From: Kalmusia sp. IMI 367209
Taxonomy: Eukaryota; Ascomycota; Dothideomycetes; Pleosporales; Didymosphaeriaceae
Length of the DNA: 64,000 nt
Assembly: GCA_027946365.1 (NCBI GenBank)
Contig: JAPEUQ010000022.1
Location: 485,953-549,952 of the forward strand
Reading direction: 5' to 3'
The notes under the pieces: model-generated
Database searches by the model: none
What the model saw: only the letters and a program-made list of their open reading frames with translations
Told to the model about the DNA's origin: nothing
Program-made: the position numbers and the translations under genes
In this document: positions 10,539 through 21,954 of the stretch, one piece after another
Numbering within the stretch: the stretch's first letter is position 1
Layout: each line of letters starts with the position of its first letter

Positions 10539-11157
10539 GCTCTGACTGGGAATCGGGGCACGCACACGCATTATAGATATGCTGTGCTGTATTCGGAGCA
10601 TCTAGTGACACTCGAGAAGACATTGTCTTGCAACCCACATCTACACGACACCAGTGTAATATGCTCAATCACATATGTGTGTATATCACGTGATATCCGC
10701 TGCCCCGCTACGAGATAACTCCGGTGGGGCAAGATAACAAGCTTATTCAAAAGTCTCAGTGCCGATAGTTTATAGAGTCGAGACCGGAGGTTTTAGTATA
10801 GAGAGCTTAGGTAAGTCCTCGCAGCGCGCCCACTATCACGTTACTCTCATTCATCACGGCCTTCGTAACTTATCACGTTGTCTATTGAAGTTACCTACGC
10901 CGTAGAAACATGGATTCTCAAGCTTGACAGGCCAGCTTACGGGAGTCTGTTCAAGTAATCGGCTATTACTCCCTTGACTAGAACCTTGCCGAGAGCTGGG
11001 AATCAGATTGCTCGGGTGAGTCATTTCTGAGTCATTTCTGCCTTAAATTGCCAAATAACACAACAGCTGAAGTAGACACTTCCTTTTTCTTTCTTCCTCG
11101 AACAAATACTCTTTGACGCTATCAATCTCAATCTCCCAACAATCAAGCGCAAGTAGC
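10539..11157. other. Intergenic/upstream region of the cysteinyl-tRNA synthetase relic
   Basis: Contains an ATATCACGTGATAT palindrome at about 10683-10696, a short TGCCCC..GGGGCA inverted pair (10702-10731), and the two TGAGTCA sites listed separately. No coding region is seen. Confidence 0.4.
11017..11034 (+). promoter_or_regulatory. Two tandem Gcn4/CpcA-type sites (TGAGTCA)
   Basis: TGAGTCA occurs at 11017-11023 and 11028-11034 as an 11-bp tandem word TGAGTCATTTC repeated twice, about 130 bp before the synthetase start codon. TGA(C/G)TCA is the established cross-pathway control element for amino-acid and aminoacyl-tRNA synthetase genes in fungi. Position and target fit; use is inferred. 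Confidence 0.55.
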
Positions 11158-13616
11158 ATGGCTTTCGACGGCCGCAAACAGCCATCATGGATCCTCCCTC
11201 AAGCCCGACCTAACGCCCAGCTACCTCGACTAAAGATCTACGATAGCCTGACGAGGAGTAAAGATGACTTCGTCCCGGTGGATCCGACAGGAGAAATGGT
11301 GACGTGGTACGTGTGGCCCGACAGTGTACGAAGATGCTCATCTGGGCCATGCCAAGAACTACGTCTCGACCGACATTATCCGCCGCATCATGAAGGACTA
11401 CTTTGGCTTCCGTGTCAAGTTCGTTATGAATACGATCGATATCGACGATATTATTCTCCAGGACCGCCAGCAGTACCTGCTCGCGCGCTTCAAGCAGGAT
11501 CATGCCGCTAAGGACGACTCGATGAGCGAATTGGTTTTGGCAGAGGCTAGAGCCGCATTGCAGCACTACATTGGCAAGTTGGCAAGAACCTTCCGTCTTT
11601 GGTCTCGGATACGAGCCCAGACACTTTTTCCGAGGCAGTGGACAAGGCATACAAGGAGAACGCCGATGCCGTGACAGCAAAACGGGATCAAGCTGTAACT
11701 ATCGCTTATTTGCTGTTGAAAGCGCATATTGAAACGGCACGATCGGCTGCCGAGGCCCTGCAAGCCCCAGGAAAGCTGCATGGATTTTTCGCTAAGACGG
11801 ACGATATTTTGCTCCCATATCTCGATACTTTGCATGGTGCAGAGATGGACTCCAACAATCACAAGGTATACCTGGAGCTGACCAGGATATTCGAACGCCG
11901 CTTCTTCGAGGACATGAATGAGCTCAATGTCCTAGCTCCCTCCCAACTGACTCGCGTGACTGAGTATGTTCCTCAGATTGTCCACTTCGTTAAGAAGATT
12001 GTGGCGAACGGTTTCGGTTACGCTACGCCTGATGGCTCCGTATATTTCGATGTCGGTTCGTTTGAGAACGCTGGGCACACCTACTCCCGGCTGGAACCGT
12101 GGACCAAAACGGACCTTACCCTCTAAGCCGATGGTGAAGGTTCACTGTCCAAGGGAAGGTCAATGAAGCGGAGCGAGAATCACTTCGCGCTATGGAAAGC
12201 TAGTAAGCCAGGCGAGCCAGTATAGCCGAGTCCATGGGGTCATGGGCGGCCAGGGTGACATATTGAATGCTCTGCAATGGCCTCTGAAGTGATAGGGAAG
12301 ACGATAGATATCCATTCCGTAGGCATCGATCTTCGTTTCCCTCATCATGACAACGAACTCGCACAATCGGAAGTCTACTGGTCGACTCCGGGCTGCCAGG
12401 TACTGTGGACAAATTACATTATTCACATGGGACAACAGAGGTCAAAGGTTTCAAATGCTGATTTCGTCGCACAAAGCCGCTAACAGATCATAGGATTCGA
12501 GGCTTGAAGATGAGCAAGAGCTTCAAGAACTATACGACCATTGTAACTATTCTCTTCCAGGAAGAGTGGAGTGCACGTTCTCTCCGAATCTGCTTCCTCC
12601 TTATGCCTTGACAGGGTGGTATTGAGGTAACAGACGAGCTTATGAGTGCTGTAGTCAGCTGGGAAGGCAAGCTTGATAACTTCTTTTTAAAGAGCGTGGA
12701 CCTCTGGAAACATTCCGATTCCAAGACTACAACAATTCAAGAGCTTGGTATCGCAGACCAGCAATTGTTAAGAGCCCTAGATAAAGCGAGAGGCGATGTC
12801 GACAGAGCTCTTTGCGATTCCTTCAACACCTCAGTTGCCATGAGAATTCTCTCTGATCTTGTTACTGAGTCTAACTCGGCAGAGACACTGCCAGATCAGA
12901 CAGTCATCTTGCTCGCCCGATGGATAGAACGCATTGTCACCATATTTGGTCTAGATCCCGAGCGAGATCTCAGCAACCTAGACCGTATAGGGTGGTCGAG
13001 CCTCGATATTTCCGCGCCAGCGAAACCTTACATCTACCCCGCATCACAATTGCGCGACAAGGTTCGGAACTTGGCCTATTCCAGCTCAATCGATCATACA
13101 GCCATAGGGAAGTTCGCTGAGGAGATTACAATCGCGGCGTCAACAGCAGTAGTCGAGCCTTCCAAAGCATACGATCAGGTGCTGCAGCAGTTCAGCACCA
13201 ACGTCAAGGCCCTCGCGTCCCAGCAAGCGCCGGCGAAAGACCTGCTCGCCTTATGCGACCAGTTCCGCGATGTTCACCTCTGGAACCTAGGCATCTATCT
13301 CGAGGATCGCAACCACCCCCAACCTGCTTTGGTACGACGCCTCGACAAGTTACTTGTACAGGCGCGCGCGGAGCGGGAATCAGCTGGCACTGCGAAGGCG
13401 AGGGCCAAGGTAGAAAAGGAGGCTAGGGACGCTGAGAAGGAGAAGAGGTTGCGCGAGCGTGCCATGGTCGACCCCCTGCTGCTGTTCAGAACCTCGGACG
13501 AGTACTCGGAATGGGAAGGGTTTGATGACAATGGTCAAGTTGAAGTTTCGGCTGGATATACCCTGAGGACTTCGAGCAGTGTAGGGAAGAGCATACATGG
13601 GGCGCCATCACTGTAA
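11158..13616 (+). pseudogene. Decayed second copy of cysteinyl-tRNA synthetase (class I)
   Basis: The reading covers most of a eukaryotic cytosolic CysRS, which charges tRNA-Cys. Visible are the start MAFDGRKQPSW, the HIGH region [37 protein letters not shown] and WNLGIYLEDR near the C-terminus. Lesions are a 2-nt loss in the VCGPTVYED segment (about 11314), an 8-bp tandem duplication TTGGCAAG (11571-11586) that shifts frame, and nonsense codons at 12124 (TAA), 12223 (TAG), 12256 (TGA) and 12609 (TGA). Of the four stops, three replace conserved Trp and one Gln, all by C-to-T or G-to-A change. An intron near 12437-12505 separates HMGQQR from LKMSKS. After about 13520 the C-terminus no longer fits the family. 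Since CysRS is essential, an intact copy must exist elsewhere, and this one is a dead duplicate. Confidence 0.92.
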
Positions 13617-13633
13617 TCGATTATCTTTGATAG

Positions 13634-13950
13634 TTATCCAAAACGGGAATTCCAGACCTGGCTCTTACATCGAACAATGGCGAGGAACTCCTTGCAATGT
13701 GATAGGTAGTTGGCTTCCGTCGATGATTGTTTCTTGGAGCGATAGGCGATAGGTTGCCAGTTACCGCTCTTAACTTTCTGTAGGAGTAAACTACCGGTTG
13801 CGTGCTCGGAAGAGTCAGTTGCTAGCGCGGTCTCCTTTCCTGGGTCATATTGGACCAGTAATAGTGCCGTGAGTAGATACTTGATCTTCTCGAATACTTC
13901 CTTACAAGTGTCGTCCCATGGAAACGGAGCGTCCTCCAAACAGCCAAAAG
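13634..13950 (-). mobile_element. Ty3/gypsy RT-RNase H fragment
   Basis: About 100 codons on the minus strand read as the RT/RNase H connection of a gypsy polyprotein: APFPWDDTCKEVFEKIK, YDPGKETALATDSSEHATG (RNase H Asp in place) and SSTEANYLSHCKEFLAIVRC. The similarity stops at about 13660. No LTRs are visible. The piece lies directly after the CysRS relic and may mark the breakpoint that truncated its 3' end. Its base composition is normal, unlike the gypsy copies at 42-64 kb, so it is a different family or escaped RIP. Confidence 0.8.
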
Positions 13951-14014
13951 TTCAGGAGAAGCATAACTAGATAGTGATACCCAGACGAGCAGTGTGTGCA
14001 CAAATGACGCGCCC

Positions 14015-17000
14015 TCAATCCATGTAGAACTTTGTTTCTTTCATACCAATTTTCGCCTCTTGCAACGCGAGCATCCGGTGATGGTCTTCGTGACAAGCGC
14101 GGGTAGTCGGGTGATCCTCTCCAAGAACAACGTCGAATGCAGCGCATACCTGTTCATACAGATAGCGTGACTCATCGTAGCGGGCCCGTTTTGCGAGAAG
14201 ATCAGCGAGGTAGTACATGCTCGTCAACGTGTGTGGATGCTCGTCTCCTAACAGCTTCTGCCTCAGCTCAAGCGTCTCGCGATACATCTTCTCTGCCTCA
14301 GCGTACTTTCCTTGATAGCTGAGCTCTCCTGCTATGTTATTCATAATTATTAGCGTGTGTGGGTGCTTGTCTCCTAACACCTCCTGACTTAGCTTAAGCG
14401 TCCCGCGATACATCTTCTCTGCCTCAACGTACTTCCGCTGGTAACTGATTGCTACTGCTACATCATTCATGCTTGTCAACGTGTGTGGATGCACGTCTCC
14501 TAACAGCTTCTGCCTCAGCTCAAGCGCCTCGCGATACATCTTCTCTGCCTCAGCGTACTCTCCCTGATGGCTAAGTTCTGCCGCTATGTTATTCATAATT
14601 ATTAGCGTGTGTGGGTGCTTGTCTCCTAACACCTCCTGTCTTAGCTTGAGCGTCTCGCGGTTCATCTTCTCTGCCTCAGCGTACTTTCCCTGATGGCTGA
14701 CTTCTGCCGCTATGTTACTCATGGTCGTGAGCGTGTGGGGGTGCTTGTCTCCTGACACCCTTTTGTCTAACGCTAGGATCTCACGATGCATCTTCTCTGC
14801 CTCAGCGTACTTTCCCTGATGGCTGAGTTCTCGCGCTATGTTAGTCATGGTCGTGAGCGTGTCTGGGTGCTCAAGCCCAAGCGCTTTTTTTCTGACTGAT
14901 AACACTAGTCGGTGTGTAGCTTTTGCTGCCGAATATTGTCCAAGACTTGTTTGACACCGTCCCACACGATCTAGAAGCGAAGCACTTGCAGCTGTGCCCA
15001 CTATACTGGAGTCTCCAGCCACATGAATTGCGTGCGGCAGGTACGTCGCCCATACCTCCATGTTCTCATACCCGCCGTACGGCACTAGCTCCTCAAGCCG
15101 TGCTACTGCTGTGTCTACCCAGGCTGTACGCCCATCGCGCCTGTCTAGCCACCAGACAGACACCATGTGCACTAGTCGGTGCATATCAAAGTGCCTGCCT
15201 TGATACGGTTGTTGTGTCATTTGTAGTCGCTCTGAGATGAATGCATACCCTGTCAGTGTCCCTAGCGCTTTCATTTGCTGCACGGAAGAGGCTCCGCGAG
15301 GCAGGAGTGACTGGGGGATATTGACGCGGTCAATGCACGCCATAAATGAGAGGTACTCGATAGCAAGGGGATCTTGCCTGCGTATCTGATCAAAAGAGAT
15401 ATGCCACGTCTTCGCTATCGTGCTGTCTAGTCCCTCATATCTGCTAGGGTCATAGAAGGGCTCTTCAAAGAGCTCGATCTCTGCACCCGTATGCCGGAAC
15501 ATTGATATGTAACGGGTTACTGACACGTCGTTGTTGTTCATAAAAGCGGCTGCTTGCACAATAGCGAGCGGTAGACGTGTAAGCATTTCCAGCAATTCGT
15601 CAACAGCTATCTGGTCATCAAGCAACGCTTGCTTCATCACCCGCCGCGCCAGTAGTTGCCCGGCTTCAGCTACGCTCATATCAGTCAGCTCAAGGACACT
15701 GTTTTGCGTGAGAGCGCCAGCCATCTTCCTACTCCGAGTGGTGAAAAGTATTGCGCCTCTGTCGTTGCGCGGGAGATAATTGCTAAGTCGAAATGGCTTT
15801 GAGTTACTATTCGTGGTACCTTGCAGTAACTCATCGTCATCAGCATTGTCGATGATCATCAGCCAATTATCCACGCGCTCTGAGTCTAAAGTTTCCCGGA
15901 CAAGTCGCTTCACGTCCGCATTGTCATCCATGATCCCTGGTATACGGAGACGGACTCCGATCTCCCGGTAGGCAAGCTCGAAGCTCTCTTGACTGATAGC
16001 AGGCACCCAGAGAACGAGTCTAGTATAGGTTGCCACTGCGTGATATGCAAACTCGATGGCAAGCGCAGATTTCCCGCACCCTCCTAGTCCGTATAATGTC
16101 ATTCGCCGATGCGTCTTGCTAAGAAGAAGGTATTGTTCGAGAGATCGGAGCTCGTTCGTTCGTCCGACGAAGAGTTCGTTTCGGGGAAAAGGTAGCGATG
16201 AGAAGACTGGATGATTTTAGCAGTGTATGACTTGCACAGAAGTATAGTACCTTGCTAGGTTAGGACGTACTGGATAGTTTCCGCAAGCTATCAGCTCCGC
16301 GCCCTTCCTGTCGCTTCTGTATTTCTTCCTTCAGACGTAGCCTGGCGTGTTCCTCTCCTTCTCCATATATGAGCGGCAGGAACACGCCAAAAATTCCTAA
16401 CAAGCAATACACCTTATCTTCCTTTACCGTCGTCGTGCGTCTGGCCGCCCAGTCCATCCGTTCCTCAATACTAAACTCGCTAAGGCTTTGCCCTCTTAGT
16501 GCGCCAGTAGGAATCTTGGTAATCTCGTTAATTTCCTGCTCCAGCGACACCTTGCTACCTAGCCGCTTGTATTGCTTGCCCTGTTCACAGAAGAACTCAA
16601 CGCTAGCTGGCGCCAGGAGCTCTTGCAATGTCCAACCCCGCGTGAACCATCTACTTTGCCGGAAGGCTTCAGCATCGGTGACTTCATCGGGCTCGAACAC
16701 ATCCGAGAGATATACGTAACACTTAGATGCACGCTGGTACCAGCGGAACATAGAGTTAATCGCTGTACTAAGCTCATCACTGGTAGACTTATTGATGCAG
16801 CAGGTGTCGACCCAAAAGTATTCCAGGCCGTCTGCTGCCGCTTGATCGCCGCAGAAGCGGATCTTGTTATAACCAGCCTTGTGTTTGCCCGTACCAGCTA
16901 CCAGTTCATTGTAGGTGACTTCCTGCCCTTCTGTCCAGGTATGCGAAAGGATAGCGTACGAAGGGACGTCGTCGTCGTCGCTAAAAGACACGATCTCGAA

Positions 17001-17039
17001 GCCGTCGCTTGGCAAGCGCTTAAGAAGGCGCATCGTCAC
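14015..17039 (-). CDS. HET-NB-ARC-TPR NLR protein (NLR-A)
   Basis: Two exons (17039-16271 and 16206-14015) join over a 64-nt intron (GTACGT..CATCCAG) into 986 residues. The N-terminal HET domain spans about 25-200: YAILSHTW, YFWVDTCCINK, SMFRWY, RWFTRGWTLQELLAP and VYCLLGIFGV. After the intron comes PFPRNELFVGR, then an NB-ARC with P-loop GLGGCGKSA (about 296-304), Walker B NWLMIIDNADD, GAILFTTRS, a GLPLA-like RLPLAIVQAA and an MHD-like FDMHRLVHM. The C-terminus has six 42-residue kinesin-light-chain-type TPRs (HPHTL..M.NIA...S.QGKYAEAEKMYRE.L) and a degenerate seventh. The family is a set of cytosolic signalling receptors, several of which control heterokaryon incompatibility cell death; ligand binding by the repeats is inference. 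It is head to head with NLR-B. No lesion is seen. Confidence 0.93.
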
Positions 17040-17807
17040 GGCCGCATGTTCTTTCGGAGCTATGAACGCTAGACTGCTTCAATCGATCGGGATGCAAAGG
17101 TATGACAGTAGCGGGTCAGGAACAGAGCAAGAGCGAGTATTTGTCGCCCATGGGAAGTGGCCGCGACCGGGTCGAGCAGGCTGCAAGCTGCGAATGCGCT
17201 AACTATGCCCGCTGCTGACTAGCCCTGCCCAGGCGTCCGGTGACCACCAGCTCGCTTAAACGCACGCTAAGAGTCCCTCTAGATCGAACGCTGCGGAGTT
17301 TTGTTCAAAGCCAGCGTCACTTCAAGCGTCCATGCAATAGAAATCAATCTCCATACTACCTTCTCTCAACTCACGGAGCGCCTACATTTATACGTCGTAG
17401 CAAGCGGTTGTGCTTTTGACATATGAGACAGCGTGATGATTATGTCAGCATGTATCACGTGGAAAAATGCGGGACGTTGGTTGCTCGCCAAGCTTGAAAC
17501 CAGCACAGCCACGCGTCTCAGCCTCGCCGCCAAATGGTCTGGTGGCAAAGTAGCCTAGCGCTGGCCGGCCTTCGCCCCACCTTACCCCGCCGCAACCGAA
17601 GCTGCCTGCTCAGTGAATATACGCCAACCTCCTACAACACTCTAACACTAGATTCGACGCAGCGTTTCCCCCTTGCAGTATCACCTAGATTCATGCGACG
17701 ACCATCGATATCGATAGCGACGCACGAGCGAACGAGCGAACGGATGTCGCACGCATCTTTATTTTCAGCCTGGTGCGGCTGAGGCCTAGAACACCTTTAT
17801 CAAGAAA
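17040..17807. promoter_or_regulatory. 768-bp bidirectional intergenic region of the NLR pair
   Basis: This separates the start codons of two divergently transcribed NLR genes and must contain both promoters. No additional gene is recognisable. A CT-rich stretch with CCGCCGCAACCG words (17560-17660) lies on the NLR-B side. Confidence 0.5.
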
Positions 17808-20731
17808 ATGCGGTTGCTGGAGATTGGACAGGACGGTACACTCGGCCTCACAAGGGACTTGATGAAGGATGAAGAAGTGCCTGCTTATGCTATACTTTCG
17901 CATACCTGGCTTGTCGGCGAAGAGGTGACCTTTGACGAGTTCACAACTGGCGTTGGACATAAAAAGGCTGGTTACAGCAAGATCCGGTTTTGTGCACGAC
18001 AGGCTGATCGTGATGGCTTACGTTACTTTTGGGTAGACACATGCTGCATCAACAAAAGGGATACTGTTGAGCTTCAACATGCAATTAACTCTATGTTTCG
18101 CTGGTATCGAAAGGCGGCTAGATGCTACGTCTTCCTGTCAGATGTACCCTCAGCCGAGCCAGAGACGAGAAACACAACCTACCCACCGACCTGTGCACCG
18201 TTCTGGAAACTAGCGTTACGGGATAGTCGGTGGTTCACTCGGGGCTGGACTCTCCAAGAGCTGCTTGCCCCGCAGTCTGTGGATTTCTTCTCCCAAGATG
18301 GTAAGCATCTGGGGAACCGACATGAGTTAAGGCAGGAAATCCACGAAATCACAAAAATCCCTGTTTCTGCTCTTACAGGAGCCTCATTAGACAATTTTAG
18401 CATCGACGAGCGCCTATCTTGGTCGGAACGACGTTGCACTACGCGTGAAGAAGATAAAGCATATTCATTGCTAGGTATATTCGGCATCTACATGTTTCTG
18501 AATTACGGCGAGGGGCAGAACAACGCATTCAGAAGGCTCCGAAAAGCGATCGAGGAAGACTTGAGAGAGTCGTCCCAACCACTAGAGCCACTTACATCAC
18601 AAGAGGGACGCAGCACTTTTGACACGCTCGGTATGTCTAAAATCAATTATCACGTTGCCTATGTGCACCTCTCGTTTATTGATGCCGAGGCGTAGGACTT
18701 CGTAAAGCGCATTACCACTTACCGTTCCCCAAGAATCAATACTTTGTCGGAAGGAAAGAAGAACTTGACGTACTCAATCAGAAGCTGATTGTAGATCGAG
18801 ACTGCCAGAAGATGTCGATTGTAGGACTTGGTGGGACGGGCAAGACACAGATTGCCTTGCAATTCGCATACGCGATCAAAGAAACGATGTCGGCGGTATC
18901 AATTTTCTGGATTCCCGCACTAAGCATGGCGAGCTTTGAGCAAGCATGTGCGAACATCGTAGCAACCCTCCGTATAGGACAGGTAGGGGCCGGGGAGGAT
19001 GACGCTAAAGAACTCCTTAGAGAGCACCTGAGCTCAGACCGTGCAGCCCGCTGGTTACTAGTGCTTGACAACGCAGATGATCCCGACTTAGTGTTCGGTA
19101 CCGAGCAATTGAAGGGCATATTCGATTACCTGCCCGAGAGCGAGAAGGGTATAATCCTATTTACGACGCGCACGCAAGAGGTAGCGGTGTCGCTAACGCG
19201 TGGAGACGTACTGGAACTCGGGTCCATGAGCCGACCAGATGCCACACAATTTTTGGAGAAGTCTATAATTAACAAGAGCCTCGTCCAAGACGGTGAAGCA
19301 ACAGGAGAGTTGTTGAATGAGCTGGCATGTCTGCCTCTAGCCATCGCGCAGGCAGCTTCCTACCTGAATATGAACCGAACAACCATTACCAAGTATCTGC
19401 ATCTGATAAGGAGCACAGAGCAGGATATCGTTGGACTAATGAGCAAAGAATTCCGCGACCACACACGTTACAAAGGATCAGCAAATGCGATAGCTTCGAC
19501 ATGGGTAGTCTCATTCAGCCAGCTTCGAGAGCGCGATGCGATAGCTGCAGATCTTCTAGAGTTCATGTCGTGCGTCGAGTGGAAGGCCATACCGCGATCG
19601 TTGTTGCCGAAGGTGCGCCTGGAGGAGCAGATGGAGCAGGCTATTGGCACGCTTTGTGGGTACTCCTTTATTTCGAGACGAAACGACGACAACCTCGAGG
19701 AAGCGGGGGGCAACGAGGAGTGGTACGACTTGCATCGGCTTGTGTATCTGGCAACTAGGATTTGGGTCAGCAAGTATGGCGATGCCGCACGTGTGACCCA
19801 AAGAGCCATGAAGCATGTTGCCAAGGTTTTTCCGTCAGACGATTTCGCCAATCAGGCTGTATGGAGGGCGTATATGCCACACGCGCTAAGATTGCTGGAG
19901 GCAAAGCAGTCATGCAACACCGAGGATGTTGCCTCTTTAATTCTGTGGGTGGGGCGATGTCTCGCATTCGATGGCAGAACCACTGAAGCGGTTACATGGC
20001 TGGAGGAGTGCTGTAGGTTAAGAGAGGTGTTGGCAGAGACCCACCCTGATCGACTGACAGCGCAGCATGTCCTGGGCGTTTTCTATGAGGCGAATGGACA
20101 GATTAAGGAGGCAGTAACGATACTAGAGCACGTCGTCAGAGTGAGCAACGCTTCGCTAGCAGAGACCCACCCTGATCGGCTAGCATCGCAGCAGGCGCTT
20201 AGTGTTTCCTATGAGGCGAATGGGCAGATCAAGGAGGCAATAGCGATGCTAGAGCACGTTGTCAAGGTGGAGGAAACTACGCTGGCCGAGACCCACCCTG
20301 ATCGGCTAAAATCACAGCATGCGCTAGGTGTTTCCTATGAGGCGGATGGACAAACTAAGAAGGCTGTCGCAATGCTAGAGCATGTTGTCAAGGTGCACAA
20401 CACTACGCTTGCAGAGACCCACCCTAGTCGGCTAGCATCGCAGCATGCGCTTAGTGTTTCCTATGAGACGGATGGACAGACTAAGAAGGCAGTAGCAATG
20501 CTAGAGCATGTTGTTAAGATAAAGGAAACTACGCTGGCCGAGACGCATCCTAGTCTGCTCTCATCGCAGCATGCGCTGGGCGTTTCCTACTGGAAGAGTG
20601 GCCATGTTAAGAAGGCAATAGCAATGCTACAGCACGTCGTAGACGTGCGCAACAGTACGCTAGCGGAAACCCACCATGATCGGCTAGCATCTGCGGGCTG
20701 GCTGTCATATATGACCTCTAATGGAGAGTAG
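17808..20731 (+). CDS. HET-NB-ARC-TPR NLR protein (NLR-B)
   Basis: Exons 17808-18630 and 18696-20731 flank a 65-nt intron (GTATGT..GCGTAG) and encode 952 residues. Architecture equals NLR-A. The HET domain (about 28-215) has YAILSHTW, YFWVDTCCINK, RWFTRGWTLQELLAP and AYSLLGIFGI. The linker is LPFPKNQYFVGR. The NB-ARC has P-loop GLGGTGKTQ (about 318-326), RWLLVLDNADD, GIILFTTRT, LPLAIAQAA and YDLHRLVY. The C-terminus holds five regular 42-residue TPRs (AETHPDRL.SQHALGVSYE..GQ.KKAVAMLEHVVKV) and a truncated sixth ending at WLSYMTSNGE. An insert relative to NLR-A lies after FLSDV (PSAEPETRNTTYPP). The intron position between HET and NB-ARC is the same as in NLR-A, supporting origin by inverted duplication followed by divergence. 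No lesion is seen. The role is inferred as non-self recognition/cell-death control. Confidence 0.93.
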
Positions 20732-21954
20732 GAGGATTCATTAAAACCTTCACGACTGTAGCAAGTGCTGATGTGGCTTGAGATGTGAATATTTAGTTGA
20801 CTCAATTGGAAGACCCGCATTGAATAATATGCTTAGAGATCATTGCTGCAGAACAAACCAGCCACAGCCAATCAGCCATAGGTAGAGCTGATACATGTAA
20901 AATATATGCGAGAGCTTGGGTGGTTATGAAGTCGTTCTGAGCTACTCTGATTCAGCTATCGCCTCCTCGGAGGTCCCACCGAGAGTGGCAACCCTACACA
21001 ATGTATTCGCTACAATGGGTTTACATAAATGATGACACTCGTAATACATACCTGAGAGGTATTTCAAGCAGCGCAAGTTGTAGCACTACGCAAGAAGCGT
21101 CTCTAAAAATCTGGTAAGATAGTAGGGACACATACCATCTCTATTGAGAGTCAACCCTGCGATGATGCGATGACATGTAGGCGAGGTTTTATTCTCGAGC
21201 CTGAGGACACTAAGCGGAGGGTCTTATCTCCGTGGATTCGTTCCTGTTTGGAGCCACACACAGAGATTATAAAACGGTTCTGGCCGTAAATCATCAACGC
21301 CGCTCGTTTTGGAAACCGATTCTATCGTCAAAGACCACTACGGAGGTGATAGGAGAGCTATTCTCCATGTCGACAAGAAGGCAAGCTATTCGCGCCACCC
21401 TCATGAATTCAAGGTCGAATCCAGTTTTGACCGGAATCCAATCTACTTAGTGCCAGCTGCTACTATATCAGAGCACTCCCTGTTTCTTTGGAGTTTTCGT
21501 ATTTTCCCCCATAAGAAAAGTTGCCCAGATAGCACACCTTTCAAACCTATCTCTCTTCGATGATTACGGAAGCTTCATATAGGCACACTATAGCATATGA
21601 CTTCGCATGATGGCCCTCTCGGTTGGCGTAGCATACCAGTATCGCGGAAAAGCTATTAATTTGTTTCTACAGGGGTTAGCCTTACAAACATTTAGCGTAG
21701 GGACTACTAACAATTAAAGCGGCCATGGTTATAAAGCAGTCAGTGTGTATACCACAGTGTGCAGTAGGTACAACTTCGAGGAGCGCGACCTGAGAGATAA
21801 CCTGGTAACCTCAGAAAGCCCACAATTGGATGTCGGGACCCGTTGCTCAGAAATGTGTTCCCCGAGAGGATGGACTTGATGTAGAGGGTGAACTTACTAT
21901 CACTCTTCTCGAACTTTACTGATCTCATGAACCAATATTCAGGTATTCCTTTGG
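20732..21954. other. Intergenic, no supported gene
   Basis: 1.2 kb after NLR-B. Two overlapping frames of 70-85 codons at 21232-21563 carry no recognisable motif. Nothing else is supported. Confidence 0.35.
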
